Assembly: GCA_023055505.1 (NCBI GenBank)
Contig: JALIRH010000076.1
Location: forward strand, 1,500,001 to 1,564,000
Direction of reading: 5' to 3'
Source of the DNA: Callipepla californica brunnescens
Taxonomy: Eukaryota; Chordata; Aves; Galliformes; Odontophoridae
Length of the DNA stretch: 64,000 nucleotides
The notes beneath the pieces are model-generated. The model saw nothing but the letters and a program-made list of their open reading frames with translations, was not told the DNA's origin and ran no database searches. The translations under genes and the position numbers were made by a program. Below, piece by piece: positions 1-9,300 of this stretch (within the stretch, counting starts at the first letter, position 1; each line of letters starts with the position of its first letter).

Positions 1-31
1 AAAGAAATATTCTCACCACCGTTTTAGGAGA

Positions 32-559
32 ATGACCCACACCTTCAGATCAGATTGTGATGATAACATGAAGTTTTGGAACAGGGAGACCATAGGAGCC
101 GTTTCCTTTTTCACACCGCAGGTTGCTGTTGCTAAAGCTTTGGCAACACTGAACAAACTGGGTTCTTGCTTAGCAAAACAAGGAAATGCCACTAGTTTAG
201 CTTTAACAGGTCTTTTACTTGATGCGGACAGTGTCAGACATGCTGCGCCACAAAATTGCGCTGCTACTGATTTCCTACTTCTGGCGCAAGGCCATGGCTG
301 GGAGGATTTCGAAGGAATGTGCTGCATGAACCTGTCAGAACATTCCGTTTCAATTCAAGCAAGTATCAAGACCATACGGGATGGAGTGAAGAAACTGCAG
401 GAACAGAGGGATTGGGACTGGTTGGACAAATTATTCTCGGGATGGGGGTCTCACCGGATGGCTCCACAGTATCTTAAAAATGATGTGCTACATTGCGATG
501 ATCGTTGTAATGCTTTTGCTGTTACTTCCTTGCATTTTACAATGTGCGCAAAAAGATGA
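32..559 (+). pseudogene. env: ERV env transmembrane-subunit remnant (alpharetrovirus-like)
   Basis: A 175-codon open stretch resembles the C-terminal part of an avian sarcoma/leukosis-type (or EAV-type) envelope TM subunit. Visible are an alanine/leucine-rich coiled-coil-like region, the segment AATDFLLLAQGHGWEDFEG and a following MCC. In TM proteins this place normally holds a CX6CC motif; here the first cysteine position is W, so the intersubunit/loop disulfide motif is incomplete. The membrane-anchor-like hydrophobic run (around 490-545, rich in Leu/Val/Ile) lies in a different frame, so a frameshift falls roughly between 430 and 470. The N-terminal surface subunit is absent from the window. 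A polypurine tract and an LTR follow directly. The family assignment is from recognition of the TM pattern; the element is non-functional. Confidence 0.8.
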
Positions 560-590
560 TTGACAATGCTACAAAGAAAATATTCATAAC

Positions 591-605
591 AGAAAGGGGG
601 AGAAG
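591..605 (+). other. Polypurine tract of the first ERV
   Basis: AGAAAGGGGGAGAAG is an uninterrupted purine run directly before the TG that begins the downstream LTR. This is where a retroviral plus-strand primer tract should lie, between env and the 3' LTR. Confidence 0.65.
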
Positions 606-972
606 TGGGTGATGGCAAAAGTGGGAGTCAGACGGAACTGTTAGCTAAGCAGGAATCAGGCCATAAACCTTGGATGTAGGCTGTGTAAAGATAAGCTGAT
701 AAGCTTGAGACAACCATGTCTAAGGAGTGAAAAGAAACAGAAGACAGTAATGGATAGCAATAAGAAACTGTTTGTTTAGATGACTAGGAGTGTTTTATAT
801 TCTTGACCTGTTAACACTGAGGAGTGTAAATTCCCTCAATTAGATCCTTGTAGCTTCCCCCAGTTAGATCCTAACACACACTGCTTCTCTGTCTATCTAA
901 GCTTTGAGTTGTTGCTTAATAAATGGAACATTAGCTAGCATCAAGCTGGGTTCCCGACCCTTCATTGTAACA
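606..972 (+). mobile_element. 3' LTR of the alpharetrovirus-like ERV
   Basis: About 367 bp runs from TGGGTGATGG, just after the polypurine tract, to ...CATTGTAACA. A TATA-like TTTATAT lies near 794-800 and an AATAAA signal at 918-923, followed by a short tail, as in a U3-R-U5 layout. It directly follows the env TM remnant on the same strand. No 5' partner or target duplication can be seen because the element runs off the window's left edge. The exact left boundary is inferred. Confidence 0.7.
918..923 (+). promoter_or_regulatory. LTR polyadenylation signal
   Basis: AATAAA lies about 50 bp before the inferred LTR end, the expected place for a retroviral R-region poly(A) signal. Confidence 0.6.
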
Positions 973-1105
973 GTCTGTGGGTCTCTCTGGGTCCCGCTAT
1001 GGGTCCCAATATGGTTTGCTGTGGGTCACTGTGGGTCCTGCTATGGGTCGCTGTGGGTCTCTATATGCCCCAGGAGATCCCTAAGGGGCTGCAGTTCCCC
1101 TCCAC

Positions 1106-1127
1106 GCCACCAGGGGAGGGGGCGCTC
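1106..1127 (+). promoter_or_regulatory. CTCF-like motif, copy 1 (with internal insertion)
   Basis: The GCCACCAGGGG core is followed by an extra AGGG before GGCGCTC. It resembles the vertebrate CTCF core, interrupted by a few bases, so binding is doubtful for this copy. It belongs to the recurring module in the decamer array. Confidence 0.35.
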
Positions 1128-1407
1128 TCACGTGATGTCTCTGTGCCTTCCTATTGCTCTCTGAGGTTTTCTATGGGTCGCTGTGGGTCCCGGCATGGGT
1201 TGCTTTGGGTCAAGCTGTGGGTCACTGTGGGTCTCGCTATGGGTCACTGTGGGTTGCTGTGGTTTGCTATGAGTCTCTATGGGTTGCTGTGGGTCGCTGT
1301 GGGTCACGCTATGGGTCCCAATAGGGTTCGCTGTGGGTCGGTGTGGGTCCTGCTATGGGTCTCTACGTGCCCCAGGAGATCCCTAAGGGGCTGCAGTTCC
1401 CCTTCAC

Positions 1408-1426
1408 GCCACCAGAGGGAGCTCTC
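1408..1426 (+). promoter_or_regulatory. CTCF-like motif, copy 2
   Basis: GCCACCAGAGGGAGCTCTC fits the CCACYAGRKGGC-type CTCF core well, except for the base after the G run. It has the same orientation and flanks as the other module copies. Confidence 0.5.
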
Positions 1427-1654
1427 ACATGATGTCGCTGTGTCTCTACGGCTTCCTATTGCTCTCTGTGTTTTCCTATTGGGCGCTATGTGTCGCTATG
1501 GGTCCCAATATGCTTCGCTGTGGGTTACTGTGGGTCACTGTGGATCGCTATGGGTTGCTATGGATCGCTTTGGTTTGCTGTGGGTCCTGCTATGGGTCTC
1601 TGTGAGTCTCTAAGGTTCCCAATGGATCCCTAAGGGGCTGCAGTTCCCCTCCAC

Positions 1655-1671
1655 GCCACCAGGGGGCGCTC
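1655..1671 (+). promoter_or_regulatory. CTCF-like motif, copy 3 (near-consensus)
   Basis: GCCACCAGGGGGCGCTC is essentially the textbook vertebrate CTCF core. It sits in the recurring module, followed by CTCACGTAATGTCGC. Occupancy is not shown by sequence. Confidence 0.6.
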
Positions 1672-2441
1672 TCACGTAATGTCGCTGGGTCTCTAGGGCT
1701 CCTTATTGCTATCAGTGGTTTCCTATTGGGCGCTATGGGTCGCTGTGGGTCACTATGCGTCGCTATCGATCTCTGTGGGCTGCTACGTTTTGCTGCGGGT
1801 CTCTATGGGACGCTATGGGTCACTGTGGGTCTTGCTATGTGTATCCATGGGTCGCTATGGGTCGATGTGGATCGCTATAAGTCTCTACATGTTGCTAAGG
1901 GTTGCAATGGGTCGCTGTGGGTCATGCTGTGGGTGTCTGTGGGTCCAGCTATGGGTCATTGTGGGTCGCAGTGAGTCGCTACGGGTCTCTTCGGGACGCT
2001 ATGGGTCACTCTAGGTCCTGCTATGGGTCGCTGTGGGTCGCTTTGGGTCTCTATGGGTCTCAGTGGGTCTCTGTGGGTCTCTGTGGGTTGCTATGGGTCG
2101 GTGTGGGTCGCTGTGTGTCGCGGTGGGTCGCTATCGGTCACTATTGGTTGTAATCGGTCTCTGTGGGTTGCTGTGAGTCGCTGTGGGCCCCCCTATAGGT
2201 TGCTGTGGGTCGGCTGGGTCGCTATGGGTTGCTGTGGATGGCTGTGTGTCGCTGTGCCTCTATGAGTCGCTATGGGTTGCAGTGCGTCGCAATGGGTCAA
2301 TGTGGTTTGTTACGGGTCGCTGTGGGTTACGCTGTGGGTCCCAATATGGTTCGCTGTGGGTCAGTGTGGGTCCTGCTATGAGGCGCTGTTGGTCTCTATG
2401 TGCCCCAGGAGATTCCTAAGGAGCTGCAGTTCCCCCTCCAC

Positions 2442-2458
2442 GACACCAGGCGGCGCTC
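2442..2458 (+). promoter_or_regulatory. CTCF-like motif, copy 4
   Basis: GACACCAGGCGGCGCTC keeps most core positions of the CTCF consensus with one C inside the G run. A CACGTG E-box follows within about 5 bp, as in copy 1. Confidence 0.45.
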
Positions 2459-2945
2459 TCACGTGATGTCGCTGTGTCTCTGTGGCTCCCTCTTGCTCCC
2501 TGTGGTTTTCCATGGGTCGCTGTGGATCGCTATGGGTCCCAATGGATCGCTGTGGTTCCTGGCATGGGTCGCTATAGGTCAAGCTGTGGGTCACTTTGGG
2601 TTGCTGTGGGTGTCTGTGGGTCCAGCTATAGGTCACTGTGGGTCTCAGTGAGTCGCTGTGGGTCTCTATAAGTTGCTGTGGGTAACTATGAGTCTCTATG
2701 TGTTTCTATGGGTCGCTGTGGGTCTCTATGGGTCGCTGTGGGTCCCGCTGTGGGTCACTGTGGGTCGCTGTGTGAGCTATCGGTCTCTGTGGGTTGCTGT
2801 GGTTCCCCCTATAGGTTGCTGTGGGTCGGTTGGGTCGCTGTGGGTTCCGCTATGGGTCGCTGTGAGTCTCTATGGGTCGCTGTGGGTCTCTATGGGTCAG
2901 AGTGGGTCACTGTGGGTCAGTGTGGGTCGCTGTGGGTCCCGCAGA

Positions 2946-3830
2946 AGGCGGTGTGCCCAGAGCGAAGCCACGCCCAGCTATGGGGCGGATGTGGGGCAGC
3001 TACGGGGCAGCCATGGGTCACCATGGATCTCTCTGCCCCACACCTTCACCCCAAACATCCACACCACAGCTCAGCCCCACAGCGCTGCCCCACATCCCAC
3101 ACATTTGCCCCACATCTCTGCCCCTCATCCCCTGGCCACACAGCTCAGCCCCACATCCCACAGCTCAGCCCCTCATCCCACACCTGGCCCCAGAGCTCAG
3201 CCCTGTGGCTCTGCCCCACACATCTGCCCCAAACCCCACACCTGGACCCACAGCTCAGCCCCACATCCCTCAGCTCTGCACCACAGCTCAGCCCCTCACC
3301 CCACACCTGGCCCCAGAGCTCAGCCCTGTGGCTCTGCCCCACACATCTGCCCCAAACCCCACACCTGGACCCACAGATCTGCCCCACATCCCACAGCTCT
3401 GCCCCACGGCTCAACCCCACAACTCAGCCCCATAGTGCTGCCCCATATCCCACACCTCAGCCCCACGGCTCAACCCCAATCTGCACATACCTGCCCCACA
3501 TCCCACAGCTCTGCCCCACATACCTACCTGCCCCACAGATCAGCCCCACATTCCACAGCTCTGCCCCATGGATCAGCCTCACATCCCGCAGCTCAGCCCC
3601 GCATCTGAGCCCCACATCTGCTCATACCTGCACCACACCTCCGCCCCCCAACCGCCACAGCTCTGCCCCACAGATCCACCCCACAGCTCAGCCCTGCATC
3701 CAACAGCTCTGCCCCAATCAGTGCACCTGGACCCACAACTCTGCCCCACAGCTCTGCCCCAAGCCTGGACCCCACACCCACGACCCCAGCCCCAAATCCC
3801 TGCCCCATAACCCCATAACCTGACCCCGGC
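2946..3830 (+). repeat. C-rich minisatellite (CACAGCTCWGCCCCACAT family)
   Basis: Repeats of CACAGCTCAGCCCCACATCCC and CACAGCTCTGCCCCACAT run for about 0.8 kb. A longer internal duplication containing ACACCTGGCCCCAGAGCTCAG occurs near 3180-3260 and 3300-3380. The plus strand switches abruptly from G-rich (decamer array) to C-rich at about 2945. Proline/histidine-rich ORFs here are repeat reading frames. Confidence 0.88.
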
Positions 3831-4180
3831 CCCATAACCGCCCCTCCCGCCCTGCCACTGACCACGTGCTCTGCTTCCAGCTCCGCTTCCACCATGCGGC
3901 CGCTTCCGGCCCCACGGCACAGCTCGGCCAATCACAGCACAGATCGGCAGCGGAAAGGGCGGGGTGTGGGGTAGCGAGGCGGAACAGTGCCACTGGAACG
4001 AGGCACGATGACCGGAAATGACTGAAACTTCTGGGAGCGCGGATTTCCGGCAGCGAGCGGGGCATTGTGGGTAAGGAGGCGGAAGCACGCCTGGAAGTGG
4101 GAAACCGGAAGCCAGTGGGAAGCGAGTGGGCGTGGCCAACGTTAAGCCTCGCATTCGAGCCACGCCCCAACATGCAATGA
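3831..4180. promoter_or_regulatory. CpG-rich promoter-like island with ETS motifs and a CCAAT box
   Basis: A roughly 350-bp non-repetitive, CpG-containing segment sits between two minisatellites. It holds several CCGGAA/TTCCGG ETS-type cores (near 3903, 4010, 4046 and 4104), a GGCCAATCAC CCAAT box near 3926, a GGGCGGGG GC box near 3959, and GGCATTGTGGGTAAG near 4060, which resembles a ZNF143-type site. Such clusters are typical of housekeeping, often bidirectional, promoters. No convincing first exon was found on either strand, so this may be a promoter left behind by a rearranged gene. Confidence 0.5.
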
Positions 4181-4340
4181 CCCGAAGTGACCCCGATGTG
4201 ACGCAAAATGACCCCAAATATCCCAGATTACTTCCAACACTTCTTGGAAGCGCTGCGCCCTAAAGGGCCCCAAAATGACCCCAAAGTGACCCCAAAACCC
4301 TATAACGACCCCATAAGGACCATATCAAATCCCCTATGGG

Positions 4341-4392
4341 GTCACTTCTTGGTGTCTCTGCAGGCCACGATGCAGCACTGCACCCCAAAGTG
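4341..4392 (-). pseudogene. Exon-like piece, copy B (IVACRDTKK)
   Basis: On the minus strand this reads VQCCIVACRDTKK then a stop. The VACRDTKK end matches the end of the larger exon-like piece at 4485-4610. It lies in TGACCCCAAAA-type low-complexity DNA. It looks like a truncated duplicate of one ancestral exon end. The parent gene is not recognised. Confidence 0.45.
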
Positions 4393-4484
4393 CTCCAGAG
4401 TGACCCCAAAGTGACCGTAAATCGGCCCTAATGACCCCAAAAAACCCAAATCCTGGAACGGCCCCAAAACGGCCACACGGGGTC

Positions 4485-4610
4485 GCTTCTTCTTGGTGTC
4501 CCTGCAGGCCACAACGTAGCGCTGTGCGACGTTGAGTGGCGATGAATATCCGTCAGCGTACAACGTGTCCTCAAACAGCACTGAGGAATCATCCTGTGGC
4601 TGTTATAGAG
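4485..4610 (-). pseudogene. Exon-like piece, copy A (unrecognised host gene)
   Basis: The minus strand reads PQDDSSVLFEDTLYADGY followed by SSPLNVAQRYVVACRDTKK, a mixed composition unlike the repeat-derived ORFs around it. A CTATAACAG acceptor-like sequence precedes it. Parts recur at 4805-4850 (start) and 4341-4392 (end), which supports a real exon that was duplicated in pieces. I do not recognise the gene. The CpG/ETS island at 3831-4180 is nearby but downstream in this orientation. Confidence 0.5.
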
Positions 4611-5170
4611 CAATTATGGGGTCAGGGGGAATTTATGGGGTCGGGAGGAAAGCAATGGGGTCAGGGGGAATTATGGGGTCAGGGGGAATTTAAAGGGTTG
4701 GAGGGGGAACAGGGGAACTAATAGGGTCAGAGGGGAAATTAATGGGGTCACGGGGGGAACAGGTGAATTATGGGGACGCGGGGAAAGTAATGGAGTTGGG
4801 CTGATGTGACCTCAAACAGCACCGAGGAATCGTCCTGCGGCTGTTCTAGGGCAATTATAGGGTCGGGGGGAATAGGGGAAGTAACAGGGTCAGGAGGTGA
4901 AGTAATGGGGTCACAGGGGGGAATTGATGGGGTTGGGGGGGAAATTATAGGGTCATGGGGGGGAATTATGGGGTCGGGGGAAAATTGTGGGGTCAGGGGG
5001 GAACTAATGGGATTTGGGGCTGACATTTGGGGGAAATAATCGGATTCTGGGGCTGATAATGGAGATTTTGGGGTGGAATTGCAGGATTTTGGCGCTGAGT
5101 TTTGGGGTCAGATATCGACATTATAGGGCTGGGTTATGGGGTCCGTTCACGCCCTTTTGGGGCCGGGTTC
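4611..5170 (+). repeat. ATTATGGGGTCAGGGGGAA minisatellite
   Basis: Irregular units of about 18-30 bp built on TATGGGGTCAGGGGGAA run through this segment, broken by exon-like piece C at 4805-4850. The plus strand is purine/G-rich. The low-complexity TGACCCCAAAA stretch at 4181-4480 is the C-rich counterpart to the left. No gene is supported. Confidence 0.75.
4805..4850 (-). pseudogene. Exon-like piece, copy C (EQPQDDSSVLFE)
   Basis: The minus strand reads LEQPQDDSSVLFEVTSAQ. The PQDDSSVLFE portion matches the start of the exon-like piece at 4485-4610, then diverges into minisatellite. The matching DNA includes acceptor-like CTAGAACAG. It is probably a partial duplicate. Confidence 0.45.
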
Positions 5171-5182
5171 TGTGCTGTGGGT

Positions 5183-5818
5183 CCTAAAACTAAAGAGAAC
5201 CCTACCCCTTCCACTAAACCTTCATCTACATCCCTAACCCTTACCCTAAACCTAAATCTACACCAAAACCTAACCCTAACCCTAACATGTCTTCTAACTG
5301 TAAAACTAATGCTTCACCTAACCCGAACTGAAACCCTAGGATTAAACCTTACCTAACACCTAGCTATATTCCTAACACCTAGCTATATTCCTAACCCTAT
5401 CCTGAAACCTAACGTTAACCCTAACCCTAAAAACAACTTGGAACCAAACCCTAACCCTAACCTAACCCTTATCAGAACCCTAAATCTAATCCTAACCGTT
5501 ACCTTAATTTAACTCCAATTCTACCTGAAATCTAAATGGGACCTTAAAACCAACCCCAAATTTAAGCCCAACCCTAAGCCTAACACAAAGCATTAGATTA
5601 CCACAGCCATCACCTAACTTCTAACCCTGACCCTAACACTAATACTAAACCAAAACAGATTCCAAATACTAACCCAATTCCTATTCTGAAACCCAAAACT
5701 ATTCCAAAAACAAACCCAAGGCCTAACCTTTCTCTCACTCTAACAATCAAAGAAAACCTATTCCTAAACCTAATCCTAAATCTAGTCCTAATCCTAACCC
5801 TCACCCTTAATCTAACCC
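5183..5818 (+). repeat. Partial copy of the subtelomeric macro-unit (C-arm), left of solo LTR
   Basis: From GGTCCTAAAACTAAAG onward this matches the C-rich arm of the macrosatellite units at 46.8-47.7, 52.0-52.9, 56.9-57.8 and 61.5-62.4 kb, including TGTCTTCTAACTGTAAAACT and AAAAACAACTTGGAACCAAA. It keeps an 18-bp segment (ACCCCTTCCACTAAACCT region near 5205) seen otherwise only in the unit at 56.9 kb. It lacks about 273 bp that lies between two direct repeats in the array units. Confidence 0.85.
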
Positions 5819-6392
5819 TGTCAACGGTTTACCGAGCTGGATCGGCCCGGTTCCGTGACGATTGCTGCGGGGACCCACGGACCCACGCCCCAGGAAAGGG
5901 CAAGGAAAAAGGGAAAAGGGAAAAGGGAGATGGGCCTAGAAACAAAACAGCGGCAACGATCTGAGGAGGAAAGCTAATTTACTAAATAAGATATTAGAAA
6001 ACAAAATAACACAATATAATACAATGTAATTGGAATTGAGGCTAATGAATCAAACAAAATGAGCAAGAGAGAGTGTCCGATAAACCGAAGGCCTTACGCC
6101 AACGCTGAAGGCGATACGGCAGTGAGCACCCACTGCTGAGTCGATCCCGAAGGAAAGAGAGTGTCCCGTGACCGCTGAGGGTTTTTATCTGTTCCCTCTG
6201 AGCGGAAAACACGTAAAAATACAAAGCATCGCAAAGTCCTCTGGGGAATGTAGTGCTTCTTCTCTTCTCAGACAGGTATACCTGGAATTATCAATGATCT
6301 ATGGAGCTGGAGTATTAGCTCTTCAACTCCTAATGCAATACATGATGTTATGATGTGGAATACCAGTACCAAAAAATCATAAAACCATGACA
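5819..6392 (-). mobile_element. Solo LTR inserted in macro-unit, 5-bp AACCC target duplication
   Basis: This 574-bp element, read on the minus strand, starts TGTCATGG and ends in TGACA. It is the same family as the LTR at 34022-34564, sharing CAAAACAGCGGCAACGATCT and TTTCCGCTCAGAGGGAACAG (minus strand). The flanks are CTAACCC on the left and AACCCCAACCCCC on the right. Uninterrupted copies of this site in the array (near 42742, 47705, 52880, 57764 and 62357) read CTAACCCCAACCCCC, so the duplication is AACCC. No internal retroviral sequence remains. Five-bp duplications suit ERV-L/spuma-type or related integrases. Confidence 0.88.
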
Positions 6393-9300
6393 AACCCCAA
6401 CCCCCACCCAGAAGCTAACACTTAGCATTGTACAATACCTAAACGTACCCCTAATCCTTATCACTAAACCTAAAAGGAACCTGAAACATAGTGCTAAATC
6501 TGACCCGAACCCTAACCCTAAAAATCATCCTATTCCCAAACCTCGCCCTATTCAGAACCCTATTCCTAACCCGAACACTAACCCTTACTCTATTACTAAC
6601 TTGAAGACTAACCCTAACAATGAACCAATTCCTAAACCTTTTCCTTCCTCCAAATTGATTCCTAACACTAACCCTAACCCTAATCAAACCCGAACCCTAT
6701 TCTTAACCCTAAATCTAACCGTATCCCAATCCCTAACTCTTACCATAACCCTAACCCTAAGTCTTACTCTATCACTAACCCTAACCCTACATTAACCCTA
6801 TCCTAACCCTAACCATAACCCTAACCTAAACCTAATCCCAATCCTAACCCTAACCCTACCCTAACCCCTAACACTAATCCCCTAAACCTTACCACAACCC
6901 TAACCCTGAACCCTAACACTACCCTAACCCTGAACCTAACCCTAATCCTACCCTAACACCAACCCTCACCCTAACCCTAACCCCTAACCCTAACACTAAT
7001 CCCCTAACCCTAACCCCCTAACCCTAACCCTAACCTAACCCTTACCCCAACCCTAACCCCTAACCATACCCTAACCCTAACCCCTAACCATACCCTAACC
7101 CTAACCCTAAACCCTAACACTACCCTAACCCTGAACCTAACCCTAATCCTACCCTAACACCAACCCTCACCCTAACCCTTACCCAAACCCTAAACGTACC
7201 CTAACCCTAACACTAACCCTACCCTAACTCTAACCCTACCCTAACCCTACCCTAACTCTTACCCTACTCTTACCCTATCCCTAACCCTAACCCCTAACCC
7301 TAATACTGACCCTAACCCCTAACCCTAACCCTTACCGTAAATTCTAATCCAACCCTAACCCTTACCCTAACCCCTAACCCTACCCTAACCCTACACTAAC
7401 CTTCAAATCTAACCCTAATTCTACCCTAACCCTAACCCTACCCTTAACCCTGACCCTAACCATACCCTAACCCTTACCTAACCCTAACTCTACCCTAATC
7501 CTTAACCCTAAACCTACCCTAACATTTACCCTAACCCCTAACCCTTACCCTAACCCCTACCTAACCATAACTCTAACACTAACCCTAACCCTACCCTAAC
7601 ACCTAACCCTACCCTAACCCTGTGCTAACCCTAACCCTGACCCTGACCCTGACTCAAACCCTACCTTTAACCCTGACCCTGACCCTAACCCTACCCTAAC
7701 CCTTACCTACCCCTAAGCCATAAACCTAACCCTAACACTAACCCTAACCCAACCCTAACCCTACCCTAACATTTACCCTAACCCCTTACCCTTACCTAAC
7801 CATAACCCTAACACTAACCCTAAACCTAACCTAACCCTACCCTAACCGTGACCCTAACCCCTATCCCCAACCCGTAAGCCCAAACCCTAACCCTGTCCCT
7901 AACCCCAACCCTACCCTAACCCTAACCCCAACCCTACCCTAACCCTAACCCTGCCCCTAACCCTAACACTAACCCCTAACCCTACCCGAGCCCTAACCCC
8001 TAACCTTAACCCTAACCCCTAACCCATACCCTACCCTAACACTACCCTACCCTTACCATAAACCTACCCTAACTCTACCCTTACCCTAACCCTACCCTAA
8101 CCCTAACTCTAACCCTACCCTAACTCTAACCCTATCCATAACCCTAACCCTACCATAACCCTATTGATGGACCCTAACCCTACCCTAACCCTAACCCCTT
8201 ACCCTAACACCTAACCCCAAACCCTAAACCTTGCCTAACCCTATTGATGGACCCTAACCATAACACTAACCCTACACGTAATCCTACCCCTAACCCTTAC
8301 CCAACCCTAACCCTAACCCTAATCCAACCTAACCCTAACCCTAACCCTAACACTAACCCTACCCCTACCCATACACCTAACCCTAACCCCTAACCCTAAA
8401 CCCTAACCCTATTGATGGACCCTAACCGTAACCGGAACCCTAACCCTAACTTTACCCTAACCCTACCCGTAACCCTACCCCAAACCCTTACCCTATTCTA
8501 AACCTAACCCTAACCCTAACCCTACCCTAACCCTAACTCCTAACACCTTAACCCTAATCCTAACCCCTAACCCTTACTCTACCCTAACCGTACCCCTACC
8601 CTACCCTAACACTAACCCCTAACCTTAACCCCTAACCCTAACCCTACCCTAACCCTAACCCTACACCCTAACCCTAAAACCCTAACCCTGACCCTAACCC
8701 TACCCGTAACCCTGACCCTAATACTTACCATAACCATTATCTAACCCTAACCCTACCCCATAAACCTAACCCTAACCCTACCCTAACCTTTACCCTAACC
8801 CTAACCCTTACTTAACCATAACCCTACCCTAACACTAACCCTAACCCTACCGTAAACCCTAACCCTTACCCTACCGTAAACCCTTACCCTTACCCTAACC
8901 CTACCCTAATCCTAACCCGTAACCCCAACCCCTAAGCCCTTATCCTGCCCCTAACCCTTACCCCACCCTAACCCTAAACCCAACCCTACCCTAGCCCTAA
9001 ACCTACCCCAGCCCTAACCCCTAACCTTAACCCTAACCACTAACCCAAACCCTACCCTAACCCTAACCCTACCCTAACCCTACCCTAACTCTAACCCTAA
9101 CGCTTACCATAACCCTAACCCTAAACCTTACCCTAACACTAACCCTACCCTAACCCTAACCCTGACACTGACCCTAACCCCTAACCCTAACCCTTACCGT
9201 AACCTCTAATCCAAACCTAACCCTAACCCTACCCTTACCTTAACCCTACCCATACCCCTACCCCTACCCTAACCCTACCCTAACCCCTAACCCTTACCCT

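Larger units (their letters stand above)
973..2945 (+). repeat. 10-bp G-rich minisatellite (GCTRTGGGTC)n
   Basis: About 2 kb of imperfect decamers alternate GCTATGGGTC and GCTGTGGGTC, with variants such as CACTGTGGGTC and TCTATGGGTC. The plus strand is strongly G/T-rich. A longer non-decamer module recurs about four times (near 1062-1180, 1363-1475, 1605-1730 and 2395-2515). It contains GGGGCTGCAGTTCCCC, a CTCF-like motif and CTCCCTATTGCTCTCTG-like DNA. Long ORFs rich in W, V, G and L on this strand are decamer reading frames (30 bp = 10 codons) and are not taken as genes. Confidence 0.92.

Noticed and set aside
999..2671. Long Gly/Ser/Leu/Trp/Val-rich ORFs up to about 200 codons
   Set aside because: The 10-bp repeat gives a 10-codon period in all frames and several frames are open at once, so openness reflects composition rather than coding.
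2658..3823. Pro/His/Ser/Ala-rich ORFs of 187-381 codons
   Set aside because: They run straight through the junction of two unrelated minisatellites and have overlapping open frames with the same period; no domain is visible.
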